Source of the DNA: Paracoccus fistulariae
GTDB taxonomy: Bacteria > Pseudomonadota > Alphaproteobacteria > Rhodobacterales > Rhodobacteraceae
Reading direction: 5' to 3'
Length of the DNA: 64,000 nt
Assembly (NCBI RefSeq): GCF_028553785.1
Contig: NZ_CP067136.1
Span: 682,001 to 746,000, forward strand
Below are positions 24,077 through 36,663 of this stretch, piece by piece. Positions within the stretch are counted from its first letter, which is position 1. Every line of letters starts with the position of its first letter. A model generated the notes under the pieces. The model was not told where the DNA came from. It saw nothing but the letters and a program-made list of their open reading frames with translations, and did no database searches. The position numbers were made by a program, and so were the translations under genes.

Positions 24077-25519
24077 TTAATCGACCATCGGCAGCAGCTT
24101 GTTGACGCTGTCCTTGGCATCGCCATAGAACATGCGCGTATTCTCTTTGAAGAACAGCGGGTTCTCGATGCCCGAATAGCCGGTGCCCTGCCCGCGCTTG
24201 CTGACGAAGACCTGCTTGGCTTTCCAGACTTCCAGAACCGGCATCCCGGCAATCGGGCTGTTCGGATCGTCCTGCGCGGCCGGGTTCACGATGTCGTTCG
24301 AGCCGATGATGATGACCACATCCGTATTCGGGAAATCGTCGTTGATCTCATCCATTTCCAGCACGATGTCATAGGGCACCTTGGCTTCGGCCAGCAGCAC
24401 GTTCATGTGGCCCGGCAGACGTCCGGCGACCGGATGAATGGCAAAGCGCACCTCTTTCCCGGCGGCGCGCAGCTTGCGCACCAGTTCGCTGACGGCCTGC
24501 TGCGCCTGCGCCACGGCCATGCCATAGCCCGGCACGATGATGACGCTGTCGGCCTCGTTCAGCGCGGTGGCCACGCCATCGGCGTCGATGGCGACCTGTT
24601 CGCCCTCGATCTCGGCCGCAGGGCCGGTTTCACCGCCAAAGCCGCCAAGGATCACCGAAACGAAGTTCCGGTTCATCGCCTTGCACATGATATAGGACAG
24701 GATCGCACCGGAAGAGCCGACCAGCGCGCCGGTCACGATCAGCAGATCGTTGGACAGCGTGAAACCGATCATCGCCGCGGCCCAGCCGGAATAGCTGTTC
24801 AGCATGGACACCACGACCGGCATATCCGCCCCGCCAATGCCCATGATCAGGTGATAGCCGATGAAGAAGGCCAGCAGCGTGATCAGGATCAGCCACAGGA
24901 TCGCCGGACCGACGCCCGTGCAGTACAGGATGCCCAGCAGCACCGACAGCGCCAGCGCGCCTGCATTCAGCATATGGCCGCCCGGCAGCTTCTTGGGCTT
25001 GCCATCGACCCTGCCCGCCAGTTTGCCAAAGGCCACGACCGAGCCGGTAAAGGTTACAGCGCCGATGAAGATGCCCAGGAAGACCTCGATCTTCAGCATG
25101 GCGATCTCGGCCGGGGTCTTATGCGCCAGGATGGCGGCAAAGCCGGTGAATTCCTGCACGACGCCCTCGGCGCGGGCACGCATCACGCGGCCCAGTTCGA
25201 TCTGGGCGTTGAAGCCGACAAAGACGGCTGCCAGACCGACAAGGCTGTGCATGGCCGCGACAAGCTGCGGCATCTCGGTCATCTGGACGCGCTTGGCCAC
25301 GACCCAGCCGATGGCGCCGCCAATGGCGATCATCACGACCGACAGCAGCCAGTTGCCCGCGCCCGGTCCGAACAGCGTTGCCAGCACGGCCAGCGCCATC
25401 CCGACGATACCGTACCAGATGGCGCGCTTGGCGCTTTCCTGTCCCGAAAGTCCACCCAGAGACAGGATGAACAGGACCGAGGCGACCACATAGGCCGCAG
25501 TGGTAAATCCGTATTCCAT
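24077..25519 (-). CDS. pntB: NAD(P)(+) transhydrogenase, beta subunit
   Basis: A 480-residue subunit with about nine transmembrane helices (residues 1-260) and the NADP(H)-binding dIII domain at the C-terminus, containing the [10 protein letters not shown] segment and the V-I-I-G-S-N-D-x-V-N-P motif. With PntA it couples inward proton flow to NADPH formation from NADH. ATG 25519 is preferred over the GTG directly before it because AGGAG is correctly spaced for the ATG. pntA lies 12 bp upstream. Confidence 0.96.
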   Translation of the reverse strand: MEYGFTTAAYVVASVLFILSLGGLSGQESAKRAIWYGIVGMALAVLATLFGPGAGNWLLSVVMIAIGGAIGWVVAKRVQMTEMPQLVAAMHSLVGLAAVFVGFNAQIELGRVMRARAEGVVQEFTGFAAILAHKTPAEIAMLKIEVFLGIFIGAVTFTGSVVAFGKLAGRVDGKPKKLPGGHMLNAGALALSVLLGILYCTGVGPAILWLILITLLAFFIGYHLIMGIGGADMPVVVSMLNSYSGWAAAMIGFTLSNDLLIVTGALVGSSGAILSYIMCKAMNRNFVSVILGGFGGETGPAAEIEGEQVAIDADGVATALNEADSVIIVPGYGMAVAQAQQAVSELVRKLRAAGKEVRFAIHPVAGRLPGHMNVLLAEAKVPYDIVLEMDEINDDFPNTDVVIIIGSNDIVNPAAQDDPNSPIAGMPVLEVWKAKQVFVSKRGQGTGYSGIENPLFFKENTRMFYGDAKDSVNKLLPMVD

Positions 25520-25531
25520 CACCCTCTCCTT

Positions 25532-27106
25532 TTACGACTTCTGGAACATTGCCAGCATGCGGCGGGTGACCAGGAAGCCACCAAAGATATTCACCGAGGC
25601 CATCAGCACGGCCAGCGCGGCCAGCAACACCACCCAGAAAGAGCCCGAGCCGATCTGGATCAGCGCGCCCAGAATGATGATCGAGCTGATCGCATTGGTG
25701 ATCGCCATCAGCGGCGTATGCAGCGAATGGGCGACGTTCCAGATCACCCGGAAGCCGACGAAACAGGCCAGAACGAAGACGATGAAATGCGACATGAAGC
25801 TGGCCGGGGCGACCAGACCGATCAGCAGAAGCAGCAGACCGCCGACACCCAGCATCAGGAATTGCTGCCTGGTTTCGGCCTTGAAGGCAGCGACCTCCTG
25901 CGCCTTGCGTTCCTCGGGCGTCAGCTCTTTCTTCTTTTCCTTCGGCTTTTGCGCCGCGATGGCCGCGACCTTTGGCGGCGGCGGCGGGAAGGTGACCGCC
26001 TTGTCATGGGTCACGGTCGCGCCACGGATCACGTCATCTTCCATGTTATGCTCGATGACGCCGTCCTTCTTGGGCGTCAGATCGGCCATGAAATGGCGGA
26101 TGTTATTGCCGTAAAGCTCGGATGCCTGGGCGCCCATGCGCGATGCAAAATCGGTATAGCCGATGATGATGACGCCGTTTTCGGTCACGAAACGCTCATC
26201 CGGGATGGTCAATTCGCAATTGCCGCCCTTTTCGGCGGCCAGATCCACGATGACGCTGCCGGGCTTCATCGCCTCGACCATGTCCTTGGTCCACAGCTTG
26301 GGCGCGTCGCGGCCCGGGATCAGCGCGGTGGTGATGACCACATCCATCTGCGGGGCCAGCTCGCGGAATTTCTCCAGCTGCTTTTCGCGGAATTCGGGGC
26401 TGGAGGGGGCCGCATAGCCGCCCGTGGCCGCGCCATCCTGCGATTGCTCTTCGAAATCCAGATAGACGAATTCCGCGCCCATCGATTCGATCTGCTCGGC
26501 CACTTCGGGCCGCACGTCAAAGGCATAGACCTGCGCGCCCAGGCTGGTTGCCGTGCCGATCGCGGCCAGACCGGCCACACCCGCACCCACGACCAGAACC
26601 TTGGCCGGCGGCACCTTGCCCGCGGCAGTCACCTGACCGGTAAAGAAACGCCCGAAATTATTCGCGGCCTCGATCACCGAGCGATAGCCCGCGATATTGG
26701 CCATCGAGGACAGCGCGTCCATCTTCTGCGCACGGCTGATGCGGGGCACCATGTCCATGGCAACGGCGGTGACGCCCTGATCCTTGGCGACTTCCAGCAA
26801 TTCGGCGCTTTGGGCCGGATAGAAGAACGAGATCAGCGTCTGGCCGTCGCGCATCTGGCGCAGCTCATCCTCGGATGGCTGGCGCACCTTGGCGACCACA
26901 TCCGTATTGGCGATCAGATCCGCCGCCGAGCCCTCGACCGTTACGCCGGCCTTGCGATAATCCTCATCCGAGAAGCCGGATTTTTCGCCGGCGCCGCTTT
27001 CGACAAAGACCTCGTGCCCAAGTTTCTGAAGATGCCCGGCAGACGAGGGCGTAATCGCGACCCGCGCTTCGCCGTCATAGCTTTCCTTCAATGCGCCAAT
27101 CTTCAT
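25532..27106 (-). CDS. pntA: NAD(P)(+) transhydrogenase, alpha subunit
   Basis: A 524-residue subunit with the NAD(H)-binding dI domain (M-K-I-G-A-L-K-E-S start, [10 protein letters not shown] Rossmann loop near residue 170), a Lys/Glu-rich linker around residue 400 and four C-terminal transmembrane helices. It is one undivided alpha chain, as in E. coli, not the split pntAA/pntAB of some alphaproteobacteria. I chose ATG 27106; an in-frame ATG at 27124 would add six residues. It is co-transcribed with pntB. Confidence 0.95.
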   Translation of the reverse strand: MKIGALKESYDGEARVAITPSSAGHLQKLGHEVFVESGAGEKSGFSDEDYRKAGVTVEGSAADLIANTDVVAKVRQPSEDELRQMRDGQTLISFFYPAQSAELLEVAKDQGVTAVAMDMVPRISRAQKMDALSSMANIAGYRSVIEAANNFGRFFTGQVTAAGKVPPAKVLVVGAGVAGLAAIGTATSLGAQVYAFDVRPEVAEQIESMGAEFVYLDFEEQSQDGAATGGYAAPSSPEFREKQLEKFRELAPQMDVVITTALIPGRDAPKLWTKDMVEAMKPGSVIVDLAAEKGGNCELTIPDERFVTENGVIIIGYTDFASRMGAQASELYGNNIRHFMADLTPKKDGVIEHNMEDDVIRGATVTHDKAVTFPPPPPKVAAIAAQKPKEKKKELTPEERKAQEVAAFKAETRQQFLMLGVGGLLLLLIGLVAPASFMSHFIVFVLACFVGFRVIWNVAHSLHTPLMAITNAISSIIILGALIQIGSGSFWVVLLAALAVLMASVNIFGGFLVTRRMLAMFQKS

Positions 27107-27230
27107 GGCCCAATTGTCCCCCATTTTGCTGTTCAGCCGCTGGATGCATAGCACCGCGCAATAATCTTTCACAAGTCCATGTCAAAAAAGAAACGGATCA
27201 ATCGCGCGGTTTGACGCGGCGACATAAGAA

Positions 27231-27260
27231 AACCGCCCGGAGCCTGCGCCCCGGGCGGTT
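27231..27260 (-). terminator. Terminator of the Ala-rich protein gene
   Basis: A 10-bp GC-rich stem (27231-27240 with 27251-27260) is followed on the minus strand by four T residues, 23 bp after the stop codon. Confidence 0.7.
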
Positions 27261-27283
27261 CATGTCATTGTCCGATCAGTGGA

Positions 27284-28060
27284 TCAGTTGGCCGGTGCGG
27301 TGGTGTTTTCACCTTCGACCGAGATCGCGCTGTCCAGGGATTCTGCGGCATCGTTGACCGCATTGCCAACCGCATCAGCGGCATCCGAGGCGGCTTCGGT
27401 GGCGGCATCGGCCGCGTTCGAGGCTGCGGTGCCAACGGCATCGGCGACCGAACCTGCGGTTTCGGCGGCGCTGTCCATGGCGTTCTCGGTGGCGGTGCCG
27501 GCGTCTGACGCGGCCTCGGCGGCGCTGTCAACGGCGCTCTCGGTCGCGGCTGCGGCGTCGTCGGCTGCATCCTGCGCGGTTTCGGCGGCCGAGTCAGCGG
27601 CAGCTTCGGCTTCGGTGGCAACGCTGTCGGCGGCGGCTTCGGCGTCGTTCATCGCCTCTTCGGCAGCGGCTTCGACTTCCGCGGTGGCGTCTTCGGTCGC
27701 GGCTTCTGCATCGGCGGCGGCATTCTCGGCTGCGGCCTCTGCTTCTGCTGCGGTGCTTTCGACGGCGGCTTCGGCGTCAGCGGCAGTTTCCTCGGCGGCG
27801 TTTTCGACGTCGGCGGCAGCTTCTTCTGCTTCGGTGGTGGTGGTCACGGTGGTGGTATCACCTTCGACCGCGACCTCATCGTCATTCCCCATGAAGCGGG
27901 TCAGGGCGAAATAGGCCAGCGCCAGGGCCAGCAGGATCCCGATGATCAGCGGCAGGGGGGACGAACGGCGCTCGACCGGCTCGACATAGGTTTCCTTCGG
28001 CGCAGCCGGATCCTGCTCGGCAGGTTTGGTGCGGTTCGGATCGTTCGGATCATAGGTCAT
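27284..28060 (-). CDS. Ala/Glu-rich membrane-anchored repeat protein (LEA-like)
   Basis: A 258-residue protein. Residues 1-35 are a Pro/Asp-rich cytoplasmic stretch, residues 36-53 form one transmembrane helix, and the remaining ~200 residues are almost only Ala, Glu, Asp, Ser and Thr. The last part is a degenerate repeat of about 11 residues with acidic residues spaced in Ala blocks and almost no aromatic or basic residues. The composition suggests a long acidic amphipathic helix or disordered segment in the periplasm, similar to LEA or apolipoprotein-like stress proteins. Homology is not recognised. ATG 28060 follows AGGGCAGAA. It diverges from pepN. Confidence 0.7.
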   Translation of the reverse strand: MTYDPNDPNRTKPAEQDPAAPKETYVEPVERRSSPLPLIIGILLALALAYFALTRFMGNDDEVAVEGDTTTVTTTTEAEEAAADVENAAEETAADAEAAVESTAAEAEAAAENAAADAEAATEDATAEVEAAAEEAMNDAEAAADSVATEAEAAADSAAETAQDAADDAAAATESAVDSAAEAASDAGTATENAMDSAAETAGSVADAVGTAASNAADAATEAASDAADAVGNAVNDAAESLDSAISVEGENTTAPAN

Positions 28061-28254
28061 TTCTGCCCTCCAAATATTCGTTCTCAGACGCCGGTTTAGC
28101 ATCGTTTTCGAAGCAATCCAGCCCCGTAGCACGCAGAAACAGCGGCCAGGTCACAACTGAACGGCCCGTCTTGCGACCCGGCTCTCACGCGACTAACACT
28201 CCTTAACAGTTCGGGTTCCTTGATCCGAACAGGTTTTTTCCGCCGGAGGACGAC

Positions 28255-30846
28255 ATGACCCAGGAGACCCGTCAGATTGTGCAATATCTTGCCGATTACC
28301 GACCCTATCCCTTCCTTCTGTCCGAGACCCGGCTGGATTTCACGCTGATCCCCGATGCAACCCGCGTGAAGGCGGTTCTGTCGCTGGCCCCGCGCGACCC
28401 CGACACCCCCGAGGATCTGGTGCTGGATGGCGGTGCCGGGCTGAAGCTGATCGCGCTGACGGTGAACGGGCAGAAGCCCGATCCGGCCCATGTCAGCCGC
28501 GAAGAGGAACGCCTTGTCATCGCCGCCGCCGCCCTGCCCCGCAGCGCCTTCACGCTGGAAACCGAGGTGCAGATCGACCCGGCCGCGAATACCACATTCG
28601 AGGGGCTTTACATGTCGGGCGGCATGTTCTGCACCCAATGCGAGGCCGAAGGCTTTCGCCACATTACCTTCTATCCCGACCGCCCCGATGTCATGGCCAC
28701 CTTCCGCGTCACCATCCGCAGCGATCGCAAGGTGCTGCTGTCGAACGGCAACCCGGTCGGACAGGCGCAGGGTATGGCCGAATGGCACGACCCCTGGCCC
28801 AAACCCTCATATCTGTTCGCGCTGGTCGCGGGCGATCTGGTGTCGATCAGCGACAGCTTTACCACCATGTCGGGCCGCAAGGTCGATCTGAACATCTGGG
28901 TTCGTCCCGGCGATCAGGATCGCGCGGATTACGCCATGGAATCGCTGATCCGCTCGATGAAATGGGACGAAGAGGTCTATGGCCGCGAATATGATCTGGA
29001 TGTGTTCAACATCGTCGCGGTCGATGATTTCAACATGGGTGCGATGGAAAACAAGGGGTTGAACATCTTCAACTCGAAGCTGGTCCTGGCCTCGCCCGAG
29101 ACGGCGACCGATACGGATTACGAGCGGATCGAAGGCGTGATCGCGCATGAATATTTCCACAACTGGACGGGCAACCGGATCACCTGCCGCGACTGGTTCC
29201 AACTATGCCTGAAAGAGGGGCTGACCGTCTTTCGCGATCAGCAATTCACCAGCGACATGCGCAGCGCCCCGGTCAAGCGGATCGAGGATGTGCAGGCCCT
29301 GCGCGCCCGCCAGTTCCGCGAGGATGCAGGCCCGCTGGCCCATCCGCCGCGCCCCGATCATTACGAGGAAATCAACAATTTCTACACCGCCACCGTCTAT
29401 GAAAAAGGGGCCGAGGTCATCGGCATGCTGAAACGGCTGGTGGGCGATGCGGGCTATGCCAAGGCGCTGGATCTGTATTTTGACCGCCACGACGGCGATG
29501 CCGCCACGATCGAGGACTGGTTACAGGTCTTCGAAGATGCGACCGGCCGCGATCTGGCGCAGTTCAAGCGGTGGTATGTCGATGCGGGCACGCCCCATCT
29601 GGATATGGTCGAGCAATGGTCCGCCGATGATGCGGGCGGCCGCCTGACCCTGACCTTCACCCAAGAGACCGCGCCGACGCCCGGCCAGCCCGACAAGCCC
29701 GCCCGCGTCATCCCGATTGCTGTCGGCCTGATCGGCCCCAATGGCGATGAGGTTCTGCCGACCCGGATCCTGGAAATGACGCAGCCGCAGCAAAGCTTCG
29801 ATTTCGAGGGGTTGGGCGCGCGTCCCGTGGTCTCGGCACTGCGCGACTTCTCGGCCCCGGTGATCCTGACGCGACGGATCGACGATGCGACCCGCGCCTT
29901 TCTGCTGGCCCATGACACCGACCCCTTCGCCCGGTGGGAGGCCGGCCGGGAACTGGCCATGACCGCGCTGGTGTCGCTGTCGCAGGGGCAGCCCGGCGGC
30001 GATGATTACGTCACCGCCATTGGCGAGCTGATCGCCGATGACAGCGCCGATCCGGCCTTCCGGGCGCTGTGCCTGAACCTGCCCGGCGACGAAGAGATCG
30101 CCACCCGCGTCTTTTCGCTTGGGCTGACCCCGGATCCCGATGCGATCCATGCCGCGCGTCAGGATCTGGCGCGGCGGATCGCCCAGACGCATCAGGATCT
30201 GCTGGCGCGGATCTATGACCGGATGCAGGTCACGGGCCCCTATGCGCCCGATGCCGAGGGCTCGGCCCGCCGCGCGTTGCGGATCGCGGCGCTTGGTCTG
30301 CTGAACCGCATCGACGGTGGCCAGCGTGCGCAGGTGCTGTTCGGCACCGCCGGCAACATGACCGAGCGGATGGCCGCCCTTGCCTGCCTGATCCGCCTTG
30401 GTCTGGGCGACGACGCGCTGGCGATCCTGCATCAGGAATTTCAGGATAACCGGCTGGTCATGGACAAGTGGTTCTCGGTCCAGCCGATGGCGGCGCCACC
30501 CGACAGCGCGGTGGCGATTGCGCGCGATCTGGCGGCGCGACCGGATTTCGAATGGAAGAACCCGAACCGGTTCCGCGCCCTGATCGGCGGTTTCGCGGCC
30601 AATCACGCGGCCTTTCACGCCAAGGACGGGGCGGGCTATGATTTCGTCGCCGACTGGATCATGCGGATGGATCCGGTCAATCCGCAGATCGCGGCGCGGA
30701 TGTCCTCGCTGTTCGAAACCTGGCCGCGTTATGACGCCGCACGCCGGGAAAAGGCGCTGGCGGCGCTGGAACGGATCGCCGCGCTTGACGGGCTCAGCCG
30801 CAACACCCGCGAGATGGTCTCGCGGATGATTGCCGCAGGCGCATAA
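28255..30846 (+). CDS. pepN: Aminopeptidase N
   Basis: An 863-residue M1-family zinc aminopeptidase removing N-terminal residues in the cytoplasm. The substrate motif G-A-M-E-N precedes the zinc site H298-E-Y-F-H302 with the third ligand Glu321, matching E. coli PepN (His297, His301, Glu320) within one residue. The C-terminal half is the alpha-helical superhelix of the gamma-type M1 enzymes. A GGAGGAC ribosome site lies just before ATG 28255. Confidence 0.96.
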   Translation: MTQETRQIVQYLADYRPYPFLLSETRLDFTLIPDATRVKAVLSLAPRDPDTPEDLVLDGGAGLKLIALTVNGQKPDPAHVSREEERLVIAAAALPRSAFTLETEVQIDPAANTTFEGLYMSGGMFCTQCEAEGFRHITFYPDRPDVMATFRVTIRSDRKVLLSNGNPVGQAQGMAEWHDPWPKPSYLFALVAGDLVSISDSFTTMSGRKVDLNIWVRPGDQDRADYAMESLIRSMKWDEEVYGREYDLDVFNIVAVDDFNMGAMENKGLNIFNSKLVLASPETATDTDYERIEGVIAHEYFHNWTGNRITCRDWFQLCLKEGLTVFRDQQFTSDMRSAPVKRIEDVQALRARQFREDAGPLAHPPRPDHYEEINNFYTATVYEKGAEVIGMLKRLVGDAGYAKALDLYFDRHDGDAATIEDWLQVFEDATGRDLAQFKRWYVDAGTPHLDMVEQWSADDAGGRLTLTFTQETAPTPGQPDKPARVIPIAVGLIGPNGDEVLPTRILEMTQPQQSFDFEGLGARPVVSALRDFSAPVILTRRIDDATRAFLLAHDTDPFARWEAGRELAMTALVSLSQGQPGGDDYVTAIGELIADDSADPAFRALCLNLPGDEEIATRVFSLGLTPDPDAIHAARQDLARRIAQTHQDLLARIYDRMQVTGPYAPDAEGSARRALRIAALGLLNRIDGGQRAQVLFGTAGNMTERMAALACLIRLGLGDDALAILHQEFQDNRLVMDKWFSVQPMAAPPDSAVAIARDLAARPDFEWKNPNRFRALIGGFAANHAAFHAKDGAGYDFVADWIMRMDPVNPQIAARMSSLFETWPRYDAARREKALAALERIAALDGLSRNTREMVSRMIAAGA

Positions 30847-30887
30847 GCCGCTTGAGCTTGTCCGGGGCGCAGGGCAGGATCGAGCCG

Positions 30888-31799
30888 ATGAACAGCAAGA
30901 CCGAAGATGCCAGGGCCGAAATGCAGGCCAGACTGGACCCGCTGATCGCCGAGCGGGCGCCCTGGCTGTTTTCCGGCAAATTGCACCATCGCCTTGCGCG
31001 TCAGGTGATGATGCGGCTGCTGCGCTATCCGCGCACGCTGGACCTGGGCGCCGAGGTGAAGGACCTGCCCACGTCCGAGATCATGCGCCGGATCTCGGAC
31101 CTGATGGTGCGCGACGTGCGGGTCGAGGGGATGGAACATATCCCGGCCTCCGGTCCCGCGCTGATCGTGTCGAACCATCCGACCGGCATTGCCGATGGCA
31201 TCGTCATGCACACGCTGGTGTCGGAATTGCGCGACGATCTGTTCATCTATGCCAATCACGACATGATCCGCGTCCTGCCTCAAACGGCGGAACTGATTGC
31301 CGGGGTGGAATGGCGCCTTGAAAAGCGCAGCCATGCCAAGACGCGCGCGACGATGGATTACACGAAAGAGGCGCTTGGCGCGGGCCGGATCGGGCTGATC
31401 TTTCCGGCTGGCCGACTGGCCAAGCGGCGGGGGCTGAAATTGCATGAACGCCCCTGGATGGCCAGCGCGGCGATGATCGCGCGCAAATTCGGGGTGCCGG
31501 TCATCCCGCTGCATATCCGTGCGCGCAATTCGGCGCTGTTCTATGCGCTGGATGCGATCCATCCGACCCTGCGCGATGTGACGCTGTTCAATGAGGTTCT
31601 GAACAAGCACCGCCAGCCCTATAGGATCACCATCGGGCAGCCCATCGACCCGACCTCGCTGCCCAGAAGCAGCGAAGAGGCCATCGCCCTGCTGCGCGAC
31701 AGGACGCTGGCCCTGCCCGCGCCCGGACCCGATGCCGCCCGCCTGACCCGCAGCCGTTCCGGCCCAAGGCTGGTGCCGGGGGCAAAGAAAATCGCCTGA
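30888..31799 (+). CDS. PlsC-like 1-acylglycerol-3-phosphate acyltransferase family protein
   Basis: A 303-residue protein with an acyltransferase domain. The catalytic motif N-H-P-T-G-I-A-D (H-x-x-x-x-x-D variant of HX4D) lies near residue 105, and F-P-A-G-R near residue 180 matches the glycerophosphate-binding block. There is no strong transmembrane helix, so it is probably peripheral. ATG 30888 (AGGA upstream) is preferred over a TTG at 30852. It follows pepN by 41 bp and may be co-transcribed. The acyl acceptor is uncertain; hemolysin-type ornithine-lipid synthesis is an alternative. Confidence 0.78.
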   Translation: MNSKTEDARAEMQARLDPLIAERAPWLFSGKLHHRLARQVMMRLLRYPRTLDLGAEVKDLPTSEIMRRISDLMVRDVRVEGMEHIPASGPALIVSNHPTGIADGIVMHTLVSELRDDLFIYANHDMIRVLPQTAELIAGVEWRLEKRSHAKTRATMDYTKEALGAGRIGLIFPAGRLAKRRGLKLHERPWMASAAMIARKFGVPVIPLHIRARNSALFYALDAIHPTLRDVTLFNEVLNKHRQPYRITIGQPIDPTSLPRSSEEAIALLRDRTLALPAPGPDAARLTRSRSGPRLVPGAKKIA

Positions 31800-31817
31800 G
31801 GCGTCTTCGCGGGCCGA

Positions 31818-32099
31818 TCAGCCTCCGCTGCGGTCCAGATGGCCCAGCGGGCGATCCGGGGCGATCCTGTCGCGAATGGTCTGTTTCAGCACGCGGATCT
31901 CGGGGAAGCCGCCATCGGTTTTGCGGTCCCAGATCTGCACCCCTTCCAGCGCGATCCGGAAGACGCCGCCGGAATCGTCGGGGATCAGCGTCACGCGAAG
32001 ATCGCTGCCGAAGGTGGACAGGCATTCCTGTGCGTACCAGCCCGCCCGCAACAGCCAGTTGCAGCCGGTGCAGTAGGTGATGTCCAGATGATGGGCCAT
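31818..32099 (-). CDS. SelT/SelW/SelH family (Rdx) protein, cysteine form
   Basis: A 93-residue thioredoxin-fold protein of the Rdx family. The redox motif is Cys10-Thr-Gly-Cys13, where selenoprotein relatives carry selenocysteine at the second position. Other family marks are C-x-W-L-L-R-A and G-G-V-F, plus W-D-R-K-x-x-G-G-F-P-E near the C-terminus. Its ATG lies one base after the proB stop codon, so it belongs to the obgE-proB unit. The function is a thiol redox protein with unknown partner. Confidence 0.9.
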   Translation of the reverse strand: MAHHLDITYCTGCNWLLRAGWYAQECLSTFGSDLRVTLIPDDSGGVFRIALEGVQIWDRKTDGGFPEIRVLKQTIRDRIAPDRPLGHLDRSGG

Positions 32100-32100
32100 G

Positions 32101-34364
<2,264 letters not shown>

Positions 34365-34417
34365 TCATTGCCGCGATCACGGGCATGTTACGCCCGCCGT
34401 TATTAGGAGTATTCTGT

Positions 34418-35110
34418 ATGTCCAGCAAGGCAATGGCCGAATTCATCGGCACATTCATTCTGGTTTTCTTCGGTGTTGGTTCAGCCGTTCTGATGGGCGC
34501 CGAGATCGGCTTCCACGGGATCGCCCTGGCCTTCGGGCTGTCCATCGTCGCCGCCGCCTACGGCTTTGGCGTGATCTCGGGCGCGCAGCTGAACCCGGCA
34601 GTGTCGCTGGGCTTTCTGACCTCGGGCCGGCTGAGCATGGCCGAGTTCCTGGTCTACTGTGTCGCACAAATCCTGGGGGCCATCGCGGCCGCCGGCGTCA
34701 TCTATGTCATCGCATCCGGCAAGGCCGACTATTCGCTGGTCGAAAACGGTCTGGGCCAGAATGGCTGGGGCGCGGGTTACAATGGCGGCTACAACCTGAA
34801 TTCGGCGCTGATCTTCGAATTCGTCGCCACCTTCCTGTTCGTCACCGTGATCCTTGGTGCCACGCAAAGCGATGCGCCGCTGGGCTTTGGCGGTCTGGCC
34901 ATCGGTCTGACGCTGACCGGCATCCATCTGGTCGGCATCGATGTGACCGGCGTGTCGGTGAACCCGGCCCGTTCGATCGCGCCGGCGCTGTTCGTGGGCG
35001 GTCAGGCGATGGAGCAGTTGTGGCTGTTCATCGCCGCCCCGCTGGCGGGCGGGCTGCTGGCCGGCGTGCTGCATGGCGCGGGCATCACCCGCTCTCCGCA
35101 CGTCCGCTAA
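34418..35110 (+). CDS. aqpZ: Aquaporin Z
   Basis: A 230-residue aquaporin with six membrane helices. Both pore motifs are intact: N59-P-A in Q-L-N-P-A-V-S and N-P-A in V-N-P-A-R-S. The selectivity residues match a water channel (Phe in A-L-A-F-G-L, His in G-I-H-L-V-G, Arg after the second NPA) rather than a glycerol facilitator. TAGGAGT precedes ATG 34418. It stands alone and ends at a strong terminator. Confidence 0.92.
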   Translation: MSSKAMAEFIGTFILVFFGVGSAVLMGAEIGFHGIALAFGLSIVAAAYGFGVISGAQLNPAVSLGFLTSGRLSMAEFLVYCVAQILGAIAAAGVIYVIASGKADYSLVENGLGQNGWGAGYNGGYNLNSALIFEFVATFLFVTVILGATQSDAPLGFGGLAIGLTLTGIHLVGIDVTGVSVNPARSIAPALFVGGQAMEQLWLFIAAPLAGGLLAGVLHGAGITRSPHVR

Positions 35111-35128
35111 AACCGGCGCTTTGCGTCC

Positions 35129-35160
35129 GGGCCGCGCCCTTCTGGGGGCGCGGCCCTTTT
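35129..35160 (+). terminator. Terminator of aqpZ
   Basis: A perfect 11-bp GC stem (35129-35139 with 35146-35156) is followed by TTTT, 18 bp after the aqpZ stop. Confidence 0.9.
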
Positions 35161-35203
35161 ACAATGCGGCCCGCGCCCCTAGATGAATGGGCAGGAGGCC
35201 GCC

Positions 35204-36604
35204 ATGATCCAATTCGACAACAGCTATGCCCGCCTGCCCGAAGGTTTCTTCGCCCGCGTCACCCCCACCCCGGTTGCCGAGCCGCATCTGCTGGCGCTGA
35301 ATGCGCCGCTGGCCACGCGATTGGGGCTGGATGCCGACTGGCTGCAAAGCCCCGAGGGTGTCGCGATGCTGTCAGGCAATGGCCTGCCCGAAGGCGCCGA
35401 TCCCATTGCTCAGGCCTATGCCGGCCACCAGTTCGGCGGCTTCGTGCCGCAACTGGGCGATGGCCGCGCCGTTCTGCTGGGAGAGGTGATCGCCCCCGAC
35501 CGCGCGCGCTTCGATATCCAGTTGAAGGGCAGCGGCCCGACCCCGTTTTCGCGTCGGGGCGACGGGCGCGCCTGGATGGGGCCTGTGCTGCGCGAATATC
35601 TGGTCAGCGAATTCATGCATGCCATGGGCGTCCCGACGACACGCGCGCTGGCTGCCGTGTCGACCGGCGAAACCGTCTGGCGCGAAAACCGCCTGCCCGG
35701 CGCGGTGCTGACCCGCGTGGCCGCCAGCCATATCCGCGTCGGCACATTCCAGTATTTCGCCGTACGCGGCAATGAACAGGCGCTGCGGGAGTTGACGGAT
35801 TATGTCATCCAGCGGCATTATCCCGCCGCGAATGGTCCGCTGTCTCTTCTGGATCACGTGGTCGCGCGGCAGGCGGAAACCATCGCGCAATGGATGGCGC
35901 TTGGCTTTATCCACGGGGTGATGAACACCGATAATATGGCGATCTCGGGCGAGACGATCGATTACGGGCCTTGTGCCTTCATGGATGGCTATCACCCGAA
36001 CAAGGTGTTTTCCTCGATCGACGTAAAGGGACGCTATGCCTGGGCGCAGCAGCCGCAGATCGCGGTCTGGAACCTGGCGCAATTCGCCACCTGCCTGATC
36101 CCGCTGATGGGCGAACATAATGCCGCGGTCGAGGCCGCGACGAAATCCGTGCATCATTTCGCGCCGCTTTATCAGGCCGCGTGGCTGCGCCGCTTTGGCG
36201 AAAAGCTGGGTCTGGCCGGATCCGACAGGATCCTGCCCATGTCCGAGGCGCTGCTGACGCTGATGGCGCAGCAGGATGCCGATTTCACCCGCGTCTTTGC
36301 GGGCTTGTCGGATGGCAGCGCGCGCGATGAATTCCGCGACCCGGCGGCCTTTGACAGCTGGGCAACGGATTGGCGGGCGCTGAACCCCGATCCGGAACTG
36401 CTGGCCCATGCCAACCCCGTGCGCATCCCGCGCAACCACCGGATCGAAGAGATCATCGCCTCGGCCGTGGCGGGGGATCTCGCGCCCTTCAACCGGCTGT
36501 TCGCGGCGGTGACACATCCGCGTGAGGCGTTGGCCGAATGGGATGATCTGGCTCAGCCTCCGAAACCGGATGAGGTTGTCAGACAGACATTTTGCGGGAC
36601 ATAA
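35204..36604 (+). CDS. selO: SelO/YdiU family protein adenylyltransferase (AMPylase)
   Basis: A 466-residue pseudokinase-fold enzyme that transfers AMP to target proteins in the redox-stress response. Marks are [25 protein letters not shown]-x-T-P-F-S-R-x-[14 protein letters not shown] and [11 protein letters not shown] perfect AGGAGG ribosome site 5 bases upstream selects ATG 35204 over the ATG at 35183. No terminal selenocysteine is present; relatives in eukaryotes carry one near the C-terminus. Confidence 0.93.
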   Translation: MIQFDNSYARLPEGFFARVTPTPVAEPHLLALNAPLATRLGLDADWLQSPEGVAMLSGNGLPEGADPIAQAYAGHQFGGFVPQLGDGRAVLLGEVIAPDRARFDIQLKGSGPTPFSRRGDGRAWMGPVLREYLVSEFMHAMGVPTTRALAAVSTGETVWRENRLPGAVLTRVAASHIRVGTFQYFAVRGNEQALRELTDYVIQRHYPAANGPLSLLDHVVARQAETIAQWMALGFIHGVMNTDNMAISGETIDYGPCAFMDGYHPNKVFSSIDVKGRYAWAQQPQIAVWNLAQFATCLIPLMGEHNAAVEAATKSVHHFAPLYQAAWLRRFGEKLGLAGSDRILPMSEALLTLMAQQDADFTRVFAGLSDGSARDEFRDPAAFDSWATDWRALNPDPELLAHANPVRIPRNHRIEEIIASAVAGDLAPFNRLFAAVTHPREALAEWDDLAQPPKPDEVVRQTFCGT

Positions 36605-36663
36605 AGCCTAAGGCGGCGATCTGACCGCCACGCCGTTGACCGCAAGGATTGCCGACTGACCCG

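Noticed and set aside
24026..27151. Long plus-strand reading frame opposite pntB and pntA
   Set aside because: Same reason: shadow of strongly biased coding sequence, beginning inside a terminator.
27300..27850. CRISPR-like or tandem DNA repeats
   Set aside because: The repetition is in-frame Ala/Glu/Asp coding sequence with degenerate codons, not uniform repeats with spacers.
31818..32099. Selenocysteine in the SelW-like protein
   Set aside because: The redox motif is encoded as Cys-Thr-Gly-Cys with no in-frame TGA.
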